A stretch of DNA of 6,056 nt from an uncultured Actinomycetes bacterium (GTDB taxonomy: Bacteria > Actinomycetota > Thermoleophilia > Solirubrobacterales > Solirubrobacteraceae). The position numbers and the translations under genes were made by a program. Below the pieces are notes generated by a model. The model saw only the letters and a program-made list of their open reading frames with translations, was not told the DNA's origin and did not search any database. This document shows, piece by piece, positions 1-4,941 of this stretch. Position 1 is the first letter of the stretch. Each line of letters opens with the position of its first letter. Location: positions 1-6,056 of the forward strand of contig CALAQT010000027.1 of assembly GCA_937888775.1 (NCBI GenBank). The letters are read 5' to 3'.

Positions 1-30
1 GCCACAGAACCTAGGCCCGTAGCCGGACGT

Positions 31-257
31 CTAATACGTGCTGATATTTACGAGAGCGACCACTAAGACAGCATAAGTCGCTGCAGCGGGCGCGCTGAGC
101 CGACCCGAGAACCGGCTGTGGACGTAGTCGACAACGAGCGGAATCAACCCGGCGCTCGCCGCGACCTCAGGTTTGTGAGAAGCCAGGCCGGCCATTGCGC
201 CACCAACTCCCGAAAGCAGCGCGCAGAGCGTACTGTCCTGAGTAGGCCACCGCCGCT
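31..257 (-). pseudogene. Displaced C-terminal part of the DUF6236-type gene
   Basis: In the frame that continues if one copy of the 8-bp repeat is removed, this stretch encodes about 75 residues beginning ERRWPTQD and ending VNISTY, with a TAG stop at 31-33. It contains two hydrophobic runs, one around LCALLSGVGGAMAGLA and one around TYAVLVVALV, separated by a polar stretch, so the intact protein probably ended in membrane-associated or buried helices. The frame has no start codon and signals of its own. It is the severed 3' end of the gene at 144-1040, not an independent gene. Whether the break is biological or an assembly error cannot be told from one sequence. Confidence 0.7.
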
Positions 258-1040
258 CCGAAAGACCGAAAGACGCCGCCGGACCTCGTCAGCCGCATCC
301 TTCAAATCATCACCGGACGCGTCGACAAGACGTCTACGAAGCGTGTCGTCGTGCTCTCGAGCGCAATCGATGACCAGCTCTTCGACCTTACGACGGAACA
401 GCAGAAGGAGGTTTGCGTGCTGCTCCTTGAACGAAGCTAGCTCTCGAGCGGGAAGGTGACCAGCTGACGACGGAAGGACACCCTCAAGAATCCCAGCACG
501 GGCTGCATCGACGCGAAGGAGGCTGGCGGCCGCGGCGCCACCCATCGCTTCGAACAGCTGACGCTGGTCGGTGATTGGCTCCATGGCGATCTCCGGCAAC
601 ATCGAGAGCCAGCTTGCAAGATACGCGAGATATAGGGCGCCGGCGCGACCCTCAACACAGAGCCAGCCGGATCCTCCGCGCCACGCTCTCCGGTCAGTGG
701 GGCTACGTGTTACCAGCCCGCGTTCATCGAGAATCGCCCATAGCTGACTGGGCCCTTTGTCAACGTGAACAAATATCGGGGCAAGCGGCGCCGATTGCAC
801 TGGGAGCCGATCGAGCACATCCACGAATCCCTCAAGGAAGTCCCCGTCATACAGACTCACGTAGTCACGCGGGGCGATGGGCGATACCAGCCCCTCGGCG
901 ACGAGCTCGCGAGTAAAGCTGCTCGGACTCACAACTCTCGGGACGATCGCACCCAGCTGGTCCCAATAAAGCAGAACCGCATTCAATGCTCCGGTCTCGG
1001 GCACATCGATGTACGGGTAGTAGAGAGCCGAATCAGCCAT
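144..1040 (-). CDS. DUF6236-type protein, C-terminus lost by frameshift
   Basis: As it reads, this encodes 298 residues. The N-terminus (ALYYPYIDVPE, then LLYWDQLGAIVP) and the later IFVHVDKGP and LYLAYLASWL segments match my memory of the DUF6236 family, whose function is unknown. The ATG at 1040 is preferred because the family signature begins four residues later and a TAGGCT box lies 8 nt upstream; the 47 extra residues possible from 1181 are arginine-rich and look non-coding. The frame breaks at about residue 258, where a duplicated 8-mer (258-273) shifts reading. The last 40 residues are therefore out of frame, with composition unlike the rest (R, G and W rich). Without the extra 8 bp the gene would run to a stop at 31-33 and encode exactly 333 residues. 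It lies divergent to the DUF3024 gene. Family assignment is moderately sure; the role is unknown. Confidence 0.75.
   Translation of the reverse strand: MADSALYYPYIDVPETGALNAVLLYWDQLGAIVPRVVSPSSFTRELVAEGLVSPIAPRDYVSLYDGDFLEGFVDVLDRLPVQSAPLAPIFVHVDKGPSQLWAILDERGLVTRSPTDRRAWRGGSGWLCVEGRAGALYLAYLASWLSMLPEIAMEPITDQRQLFEAMGGAAAASLLRVDAARAGILEGVLPSSAGHLPARELASFKEQHANLLLLFRRKVEELVIDCAREHDDTLRRRLVDASGDDLKDAADEVRRRLSVFRSGGGLLRTVRSARCFRELVAQWPAWLLTNLRSRRAPG
258..273. repeat. Perfect 8-bp tandem duplication (CCGAAAGA x2)
   Basis: Positions 258-265 and 266-273 are identical, CCGAAAGA twice in direct contact. The net change of +8 shifts the minus-strand reading frame of the DUF6236-type gene. Deleting either copy joins ...VRRRLS to ERRWPTQ... 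and leaves one open frame of 334 codons from 1040 to 31. Duplications of this size are typical of replication slippage and are in principle reversible. Confidence 0.9.
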
Positions 1041-1048
1041 GACGGCGC

Positions 1049-1054
1049 AGCCTA
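1049..1054 (-). promoter_or_regulatory. Leaderless -10 box (TAGGCT) for the DUF6236-type gene
   Basis: On the minus strand TAGGCT lies 8 nt before the ATG at 1040. The same hexamer stands before the DUF1707 gene. There is no convincing -35 hexamer at the right distance. The pattern fits transcription starting at or next to the start codon. Confidence 0.4.
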
Positions 1055-1364
1055 TTGATCGGGCATTGCACGAGTTTCTTCCACGATGACGACGCCCCAG
1101 ACATCTGCCGCTCGCGGCCCATGCCCGATGCAGCCCATGGGTCGGGAGGTACGCACGCCGGCGCCGGCGCTCATCGCGCAAGGCGGGTCGGAGCTAACCG
1201 GCATCCGGCGCATGCGATTGGGCGAATGCACAAGCGGCGAGCCCGGCGTCGGCAGCCCGCGAGGCGCCGCCCCGGCACGCGAATTCAGCAGCAAGCCGAG
1301 CGTACCGTTCGAGACGGAAGCACAAGCCGCTGATTCCGTGCGAGGACGGCCTGGGAGAGCGACC

Positions 1365-1384
1365 GCGCCGACCGGCGCCGACCG
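1365..1384. repeat. 10-bp tandem duplication (GCGCCGACCG x2)
   Basis: Two perfect copies stand in contact at 1365-1374 and 1375-1384, in the non-coding spacer. It is a second short tandem duplication of the same kind as the one at 258-273. Confidence 0.85.
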
Positions 1385-1514
1385 GATCTGGGCGGACGCC
1401 CGCGCGCTCGGCATTCCGCGGGATGCGGATCCTGGCACGAGTCGCTGGGTTACGGCCGCGAGCTTGCTGGCGATTCAAACCTCAGCAGGCGTCGTGTCCG
1501 GCCGATGCCGGGCC

Positions 1515-1520
1515 TACGAT
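1515..1520 (+). promoter_or_regulatory. Leaderless -10 box (TACGAT) for the DUF3024 gene
   Basis: TACGAT ends 7 nt before the ATG at 1528 and there is no purine-rich ribosome binding site in between (CTCCGGC). The spacing is like that of the boxes before three other genes in the window. No clear -35 hexamer is visible. Confidence 0.4.
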
Positions 1521-1527
1521 CTCCGGC

Positions 1528-1863
1528 ATGCTCCCTCAAGCGGACGTTGCGCGGATTCGCGAGCTTTGCGCCGCGCGGGTTCCTGACGATGCTCGCGACG
1601 AGGTGCGTGTCGAGTTGGAAGAGGGTCGGCAGGCGGTCACGATCATGGAGTGCCGGCTGCCGTGGCGCGAGGACTTTGGGCCCGAGTGGACGCGCCTGCC
1701 GATCGCGCGGCTGCGATATGTGCGCTCGACTCGACTCTGGACGCTCTACTACCACCGACACACGGGACGTTGGGAGCGCTACCCGCTGCTCACCTCGACG
1801 CGTCGGATCGACGAATTGCTCGGGGAGATCGACCGCGACCCGATCTGCATCTTCTGGGGCTGA
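1528..1863 (+). CDS. DUF3024 family protein
   Basis: The 111-residue protein is of the usual length for DUF3024, a small domain of unknown function common in actinobacteria. The family hallmarks as I remember them are all present in order: an ECRLPWREDFGPEWTRLPIA segment (about residues 43-62), LRYVRSTRLWTLYYHRHTGRW (about 63-83), and the C-terminal DPICIFWG ending at the last residue. No catalytic motif, signal peptide or membrane segment is seen; it is probably a soluble cytoplasmic protein. The ATG at 1528 is chosen over the in-frame start at 1423 because the extra 35 residues are not family-like and because TACGAT sits 7 nt upstream. It converges on the split-barrel gene at 2132-2572, and two hairpins follow its stop. 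The family call is firm; the function is not known. Confidence 0.9.
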   Translation: MLPQADVARIRELCAARVPDDARDEVRVELEEGRQAVTIMECRLPWREDFGPEWTRLPIARLRYVRSTRLWTLYYHRHTGRWERYPLLTSTRRIDELLGEIDRDPICIFWG

Positions 1864-1880
1864 CCAGCGCATCAGGCTTA

Positions 1881-1922
1881 CGCCCAACCGTGGGCGGAAG
1901 CAGTTCAGCGGCTCTGCCGCTG
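1881..1922. terminator. Paired hairpins between convergent genes
   Basis: CGCCCA (1881-1886), loop ACCG, TGGGCG (1891-1896) forms a perfect 6-bp stem starting 17 nt after the DUF3024 stop. CAGCGG (1906-1911), loop CTCTG, CCGCTG (1917-1922) forms a second. There is no T-tract, which is common for actinobacterial terminators. Being symmetric, they could serve transcripts from both sides. A termination role is inference from position. Confidence 0.45.
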
Positions 1923-1963
1923 CTCGCGCATGCCTCCCGTTGAACGCGAGCGTCCCGCAACAG

Positions 1964-2002
1964 GCCGCCAAGGCGGCTGGTGCTGGGCGGAAGGGAGCGC
2001 CC
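1964..2002. repeat. Further inverted repeats in the convergent spacer
   Basis: GCCGCC (1964-1969), AA, GGCGGC (1972-1977) is a near-continuous palindrome. It is followed by GGGCG (1985-1989) with CGCCC (1998-2002). The 10-mer TGGGCGGAAG occurs here (1984-1993) and also beside the first terminator hairpin (1891-1900). They may extend a bidirectional termination zone. Confidence 0.4.
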
Positions 2003-2131
2003 GCCGCGAGACGTTCATCGCTTGCAGGCGGGACCGCCGGCTGCGGATCTTCGTCGTCGATGGACTCCTAGTTCGCGCGACCCCAGCATCTGGTCGGGCT
2101 CAACTCGTCACGCGAACGCGTCCAAGCCGGC

Positions 2132-2572
2132 TCAGGCCCCGCGCTTCTGCTGGAACGGGCCGCCCGCGCCGACGCCCTGCACGCTGTCGACATCGATAAC
2201 GACGGCAACGCCCTTGCGGTCTGGATCCTGCTGGCGCTCACCCTCGATCATCGCCGCGTAGACAGCATCGTTCGCCGACGGCTCGACCCGCGCGCGACCA
2301 CGGAAGGTGAGGTACATCGCGCCCGGGCCACCGGGCCCGTAGTAGACCAGCGTCACCTTCGGGCGATCTACGATCGACCGCGCGAAGCCGTCGTCGGCCT
2401 TGCGCGCCCAGACCGCGAGTTCCTGGGGCCCGAACACCTGCGTACTGCCACGAAAGCTGACCGCCGGGTACCCCTCATCATCGACATAGCCCAGCGCGAG
2501 CGTGTGGCCACGTTCGGCGGCGGCGCTAACGGCGTCAGTGATCTCGCCGGTGAGATCCAAAGTGTCGGTCAT
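2132..2572 (-). CDS. Pyridoxamine 5'-phosphate oxidase-family (FMN-binding split barrel) protein
   Basis: The 146-residue protein is of single-domain split-barrel length. An N-terminal helix (about residues 5-20) leads into strands HTLALGYVDDEGYPAVSFRG (23-42), FGPQELAVWARK (47-58), then the FARSIVDRPKVTLVYYG stretch (63-79) and MYLTFRGRARVEP (86-98). This order is typical of PPOX-like FMN or F420 binders. The true substrate cannot be read from sequence; the family includes pyridoxamine phosphate oxidases, haem-utilisation proteins and F420-dependent reductases. The protein is predicted soluble and cytoplasmic. The ATG at 2572 is chosen over the in-frame start at 2602 because a good ribosome binding site precedes it by a proper distance. 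It is on the same strand as the methyltransferase but is separated by 417 nt and a terminator-like hairpin, so it is probably transcribed alone. Confidence 0.85.
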   Translation of the reverse strand: MTDTLDLTGEITDAVSAAAERGHTLALGYVDDEGYPAVSFRGSTQVFGPQELAVWARKADDGFARSIVDRPKVTLVYYGPGGPGAMYLTFRGRARVEPSANDAVYAAMIEGERQQDPDRKGVAVVIDVDSVQGVGAGGPFQQKRGA

Positions 2573-2576
2573 GGGA

Positions 2577-2584
2577 CTTTCCTC
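2577..2584 (-). promoter_or_regulatory. Ribosome binding site of the split-barrel gene
   Basis: GAGGAAAG on the minus strand lies 4 nt before the ATG at 2572, with the GAGG core 8 nt away. It decides the start in favour of 2572. Its first base is the last base of the inverted repeat at 2584-2603. Confidence 0.7.
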
Positions 2585-2603
2585 GTGTCGGAGTTTGGAC
2601 ACG
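2584..2603. promoter_or_regulatory. Inverted repeat CGTGTC-N8-GACACG abutting the ribosome binding site
   Basis: Arms at 2584-2589 and 2598-2603 match perfectly over 6 bp with an 8-nt centre. It lies directly upstream of the split-barrel gene's ribosome binding site. It could be a dimeric repressor operator, or a 5'-leader hairpin limiting ribosome access. No regulator gene for it is recognised in this window. Confidence 0.4.
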
Positions 2604-2653
2604 TCGGTGCAACGCGACGCGTGTTGAACAGTCTCTCAGGCTCGCGGACGCGA

Positions 2654-2760
2654 CCCGCAGCAGCGGGCGCCGTCGGTTAATCCGGCTCGGGCCGACGGCG
2701 TCCACCGGCTTGGGTGGACGGTGGTTTGGCTCGGCGGCTTGGAACTCAGGGAGACCACCG
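2654..2760. other. Cluster of adjoining hairpins, possible structured RNA or terminator array
   Basis: CCCGC-AGCA-GCGGG (2654-2667) is followed with no gap by CGCCGTCGG (2668-2676), a 15-nt loop and CCGACGGCG (2692-2700). Next comes CGTCCACC (2699-2706), GGCTTG and GGTGGACG (2713-2720), and then CGGTGGT (2719-2725) with ACCACCG (2754-2760). All arms are perfect. GTCTCTC (2631-2637) could also close the whole with GGGAGAC (2749-2755), allowing one G-U pair. I recognise no known RNA family. A folded transcript, a terminator zone or a palindromic repeat element are all possible. Confidence 0.4.
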
Positions 2761-2805
2761 ACCAGCTCGTATCGCAGCTCCCGCATTGCCGCGGCGCGCC
2801 TGCTG

Positions 2806-2849
2806 GTGGGCGAAACCGATCGTGCGCCGAAGCGCAGATCGGGCTCGAT
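2806..2849 (+). repeat. Diverged dispersed repeat, copy A
   Basis: GTGGGCGAA (2806-2814), 17 unlike bases, then an exact 18-mer GCGCAGATCGGGCTCGAT (2832-2849). The same two blocks with the same 17-nt gap occur at 4681-4724. Similarity continues weakly to the right as far as TTTGG/TATGG. It lies in non-coding DNA. Confidence 0.5.
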
Positions 2850-2950
2850 TCGGACGAGCGCTTTGGCGCCGAAGCGGTCGCGCCGGCGAGGGGGCAGTGT
2901 CATGGCGAAAGCGAACGTGGCTCCAATTGCGACACTGCCGGCATGGCGAT

Positions 2951-2988
2951 CGCTTGAGTGCGTCAGCCTGGCGAGATGACGCAAAGCG
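2951..2988 (-). terminator. Terminator-like hairpin of the methyltransferase gene
   Basis: One nucleotide past the methyltransferase stop, the minus strand reads CGCTT TGCGTCA, an 11-nt loop, TGACGCA, a CTC bulge, then AAGCG. That is 12 paired bases with one 3-nt bulge (arms 2977-2988 and 2951-2965). There is no T-tract after it. Position and stability support termination. Confidence 0.55.
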
Positions 2989-2989
2989 G

Positions 2990-3856
2990 TCAGATGCGCT
3001 GAACGCGTCGGGCCGTTACCAGGCAGGCGACGGTGCTTGAGCGGATCGGCCGGCCGAGCCTGTGGTGGAGGGCGTGGTTCTCGGCGCGCAGAGCGTCGCG
3101 CTGCCGGGGTGAGAGCCGCGCCCAGAACGACATCGTGCCGAGCAGGGCGTTGAGCGCGTCGGCCGTGTGCTCCAGGAGTGTCGGTACCGCGACGACCTGC
3201 GTGTCGTCAAACAGGTCTGCGGCATACCCCCGCGCGAGCTCGTAGCCCCCCAGCCACGCCCATACCTCCGACACGTTGCCGCGCCGTTCATCGACGCCCC
3301 CGAGCGTGCCGTCCAGGTCGCGGTAGGTCGGCCAGTCGGCGGCAAGCTCAGGGGCCACCCTCGCGATCGCGGCGCGGAGGGCCTGCTGATCGCCGGCGCT
3401 ACGCGGCTCCTGCAATCCGATGTAGGAGACCAGCGCGAGGGTTCCGCCATCCACCAGCGCGTCGGCGGTCGTGCGCCAACTGACATCCGGATCAACCCAG
3501 TGAATCGCCGATGCCGAAAACGCGGCCGAGTAATGCGCGTGCGGCAGCGACGCCTCCTCGAGACGCCGATTGACGAACTCCACCTCCTCGGCGTTGCCGA
3601 GCTGATCGCGCGCCCGCGCAACCAGCCGTTCGCCGGGCTCGATCGCCGTCACCCGCAGGCCGCGGGCGAGCAGGCTGCGTGTCAGCTGGCCGGTGCCACA
3701 GCCGATCTCGAGCACCGTTGCGCCGGGACCGAGACCCCCCACCTCGCAGGCCTGGTCGATCAGCGCGTCCGGGTAAGCCGGCCGGTGACGGTCATACTCC
3801 TCGGCGACCTCGTCAAAGACCTCGCCGTAGCGACCGGCCTCGGCTGCGCGTGGCAT
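2990..3856 (-). CDS. Class I SAM-dependent methyltransferase
   Basis: The predicted 288-residue soluble cytoplasmic enzyme transfers a methyl group from S-adenosylmethionine to an unknown acceptor. The N-terminal RYGEVFDEVAEEYDRHRPAYP (residues 9-29) is typical of the subfamily. Motif I, VLEIGCGTGQ (48-57), is the SAM-binding glycine loop. AIEPG (71-75) supplies the acidic residue that would hold the SAM ribose. AFSASAIHWVDP (112-123) is the motif IV/post-I region. The remaining roughly 165 residues complete the Rossmann sheet and a helical substrate-side part. The ATG at 3856 is preferred: it gives family-like N-terminal length and has TACCTT 6 nt upstream. A TTG at 3898, 7 nt after a GAGG, would add 14 residues and cannot be excluded. 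A strong hairpin follows the stop. No neighbour reveals the substrate. Confidence 0.88.
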   Translation of the reverse strand: MPRAAEAGRYGEVFDEVAEEYDRHRPAYPDALIDQACEVGGLGPGATVLEIGCGTGQLTRSLLARGLRVTAIEPGERLVARARDQLGNAEEVEFVNRRLEEASLPHAHYSAAFSASAIHWVDPDVSWRTTADALVDGGTLALVSYIGLQEPRSAGDQQALRAAIARVAPELAADWPTYRDLDGTLGGVDERRGNVSEVWAWLGGYELARGYAADLFDDTQVVAVPTLLEHTADALNALLGTMSFWARLSPRQRDALRAENHALHHRLGRPIRSSTVACLVTARRVQRI

Positions 3857-3862
3857 GCCCGG

Positions 3863-3868
3863 AAGGTA
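3863..3868 (-). promoter_or_regulatory. Leaderless -10 box (TACCTT) for the methyltransferase
   Basis: On the minus strand TACCTT lies 6 nt before the ATG at 3856, with CCGGGC between and no ribosome binding site. There is no obvious -35 hexamer. It supports 3856 as the start. Confidence 0.35.
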
Positions 3869-3898
3869 GATGACGACCAGGACGAGCCGGCCGCCCAA

Positions 3899-3927
3899 GG
3901 GACCGCCTCATCGCAGGCCGCGGTCCC
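3899..3927. promoter_or_regulatory. Inverted repeat GGGACCGC-N13-GCGGTCCC upstream of the methyltransferase
   Basis: Perfect 8-bp arms at 3899-3906 and 3920-3927 surround a 13-nt centre, in the divergent spacer 43 nt upstream of the methyltransferase ATG. It ends immediately before the alternative TTG at 3898. It could be an operator, or a hairpin if the transcript starts further upstream. Confidence 0.4.
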
Positions 3928-4152
3928 GACTCAATACCTCTGCGCGAGAGCCACGCACTCCCAAACCAAGAGTGACTGGACCATGACGATCGACATCACG
4001 GCCGCGAAGCACCGATGGGCCGGCACACCAGTCATCGGAACGTCGCCGAAGCGCTCGCCGGCCACGGCACGCACATGGATGAGAGCGAGTCACGTCACAA
4101 CGCCTCTGATCAGCGCCGCCGCTCAAGTCTCGGGGCGACAGGTCGATTAGTT

Positions 4153-4160
4153 GAGGTGGT
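4153..4160 (+). promoter_or_regulatory. Ribosome binding site of the small acidic protein gene
   Basis: GAGGTGGT runs directly up to the ATG at 4161, with the GAGG core 4 nt away. The spacing is short but usable. It is the only plus-strand gene in the window with such a site. Confidence 0.5.
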
Positions 4161-4490
4161 ATGTCGGCGATCAGCGGCGATCTCAGCTCGATCACGGGTG
4201 CGGCGCTCACGCCAGCACAGCAGACCGACGCCGCCCTGTTCGGGGCGCCGAGCCCGATGCCGACGGATGAGACGCCCGAGCAGCAGTCCGACGCGACCTT
4301 GCTCGATGTCAATGGCGTCAGTTCCAGCAGCATCGCCTCGGAGCTTCAAGCGGGCATGCCACTGGATCTCGCTGCCGCCTCGGCGCTCGTCGGCGACCTG
4401 GCCGTCCAGATCGGCCAGCAAGGGCCGCAGGCGGCCTCGATCTATTCGCTGCTCTCGGCGGAGAACACGCTCAAGCTGACCCAGGCTTAG
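4161..4490 (+). CDS. Small acidic hypothetical protein without arginine
   Basis: I do not recognise this 109-residue protein. Codons end mostly in G or C along its length and a ribosome binding site precedes the ATG, so it looks like a real gene. Composition is striking for a GC-rich genome: no Arg, Cys, Trp or His, a single Lys near the end, and about eleven Asp/Glu. The first half (to about residue 60) is rich in S, T, P, Q and A and probably disordered. The second half, from SSSSIASELQ on, alternates hydrophobic and small residues (LAAASALVGDLAVQIG) and should form amphipathic helices. There is no signal peptide or long membrane segment. Such proteins are sometimes secreted or surface assembly factors, but that is only a guess. 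It is divergent from the methyltransferase. Confidence 0.7.
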   Translation: MSAISGDLSSITGAALTPAQQTDAALFGAPSPMPTDETPEQQSDATLLDVNGVSSSSIASELQAGMPLDLAAASALVGDLAVQIGQQGPQAASIYSLLSAENTLKLTQA

Positions 4491-4680
4491 TGCTCCCCTT
4501 CACAGTTTCCGCGCGTTGGAGGGAAGTCGGCGACACGCTCGACATGCTCGTGGCGGACACAGAGCAGGGTCGCGCCACCGACGGCGCGCTGTTGGATCAC
4601 GCCTCGAGCGGTTACGCTGGCGCGGCTGCTGCTTCGATGCGCGAGCAAGCATGCCGCCGCACGCCGGTGCGCGCATGCCT

Positions 4681-4724
4681 GTGGGCGAACTCACAAGCCA
4701 GCTGCGGCGCAGATCGGGCTCGAT
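4681..4724 (+). repeat. Diverged dispersed repeat, copy B
   Basis: GTGGGCGAA (4681-4689), a 17-nt gap, and the exact 18-mer at 4707-4724 are shared with copy A at 2806-2849, same strand and same spacing. The gap itself is hardly conserved. Translating both copies in the same plus-strand frame gives VGE, then RRSGSI, which may mean both derive from an old coding sequence. Confidence 0.5.
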
Positions 4725-4791
4725 CGGCGCGATCGTTATGGAAGCCGGTCGATCTCGCGCCTGCTTCTGTCTCTGGCCACATGCCGCCGGC

Positions 4792-4813
4792 GCCCCTACC
4801 AACAAGAAGGGGC
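4792..4813. terminator. Hairpin GCCCCT-N10-AGGGGC
   Basis: Perfect 6-bp arms at 4792-4797 and 4808-4813 enclose the loop ACCAACAAGA. It lies about 300 nt past the small acidic gene and upstream of the DUF1707 promoter, so it could end readthrough transcripts. No T-tract follows. Confidence 0.25.
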
Positions 4814-4905
4814 TGTCCGTGTGTAGGAGTCCGCGGCGCCGGGAGGGTCGGGAAAGCCTGCGATGCGCCCCATCTCGCAGCACCGGGGCGTACGCCTGCG
4901 AGACG

Positions 4906-4935
4906 TTGATCGATGGGCATCGGGCGCGCTAGGCT
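4906..4935 (+). promoter_or_regulatory. Sigma-70-like leaderless promoter of the DUF1707 gene
   Basis: A TTGATC -35 hexamer (4906-4911), an 18-nt spacer and a TAGGCT -10 hexamer (4930-4935) are followed after 6 nt by the GTG at 4942. Transcription would start at about the first base of the start codon. This is the best-formed promoter in the window. Confidence 0.55.
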
Positions 4936-4941
4936 GATGGT

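Larger units (their letters stand above)
1041..1527. other. Divergent intergenic spacer, 487 nt
   Basis: The spacer separates the divergent DUF6236-type and DUF3024 genes. It holds the two leaderless -10 boxes at its ends, a perfect 10-bp tandem duplication at 1365-1384, and a 16-nt near-palindrome with one mismatched pair at 1411-1426 centred on CCGCGG. Open frames cross it on both strands, but they are rich in R, P, G, A and S, have no recognisable domain and lack a ribosome binding site. I see no supported gene here. Confidence 0.5.
2573..2989. other. Intergenic spacer, 417 nt, hairpin-rich
   Basis: The spacer lies between two minus-strand genes. From left to right it holds the regulatory region of the split-barrel gene, a run of abutting hairpins at 2654-2760, a diverged dispersed repeat (copy A, 2806-2849), an 11-bp direct repeat GCGCCGAAGCG (2824-2834 and 2866-2876), and the methyltransferase terminator hairpin. 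Open frames across it on both strands have no recognisable domain. I see no supported protein gene. Confidence 0.5.
3857..4160. other. Divergent intergenic spacer, 304 nt
   Basis: The spacer lies between the methyltransferase (-) and the small acidic protein (+). It contains the leaderless box and 8-bp inverted repeat on the methyltransferase side, a weak CACTC-N9-GAGTG repeat near 3957-3975, and the ribosome binding site of the plus-strand gene at its right end. A 55-codon ATG frame at 3983-4150 lacks a ribosome binding site and I do not call it. Confidence 0.45.
4491..4941. other. Intergenic spacer, 451 nt, with possible gene remnant
   Basis: A GTG overlapping the TAG of the upstream gene (4490-4492) opens a frame whose first ~48 codons look coding by third-position G+C (VSARWREVGDTLDMLVADTE and on). 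After about 4640 the composition turns to R, C and P and no domain appears. The spacer also holds dispersed repeat copy B (4681-4724), a hairpin (4792-4813) and the DUF1707 promoter at its right end. I do not call a gene here with confidence. Confidence 0.4.

Noticed and set aside
144..280. Programmed ribosomal frameshift as explanation of the broken DUF6236-type frame
   Set aside because: The junction has an 8-bp duplication but no slippery heptamer or stop-associated signal. Loss of one repeat copy explains the geometry exactly.
1086..1586. Plus-strand open frame of 166 codons before the DUF3024 gene
   Set aside because: It overlaps the start of the DUF3024 gene in another frame, has no ribosome binding site, and its product has random-looking composition with no recognisable motif.
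2535..2984. Minus-strand open frame of 149 codons between the methyltransferase and split-barrel genes
   Set aside because: It overlaps the split-barrel gene's start, its ribosome binding site and the hairpin cluster, and the product resembles no family.
3167..4150. Long plus-strand open frame of 327 codons
   Set aside because: Most of it is the opposite strand of the methyltransferase, whose motifs are clear. The translation is arginine-rich and has no domain.
3983..4150. 55-codon ATG frame upstream of the small acidic gene
   Set aside because: The first part has good third-position G+C, but there is no ribosome binding site or leaderless box, and the product is a basic peptide with no recognisable feature.
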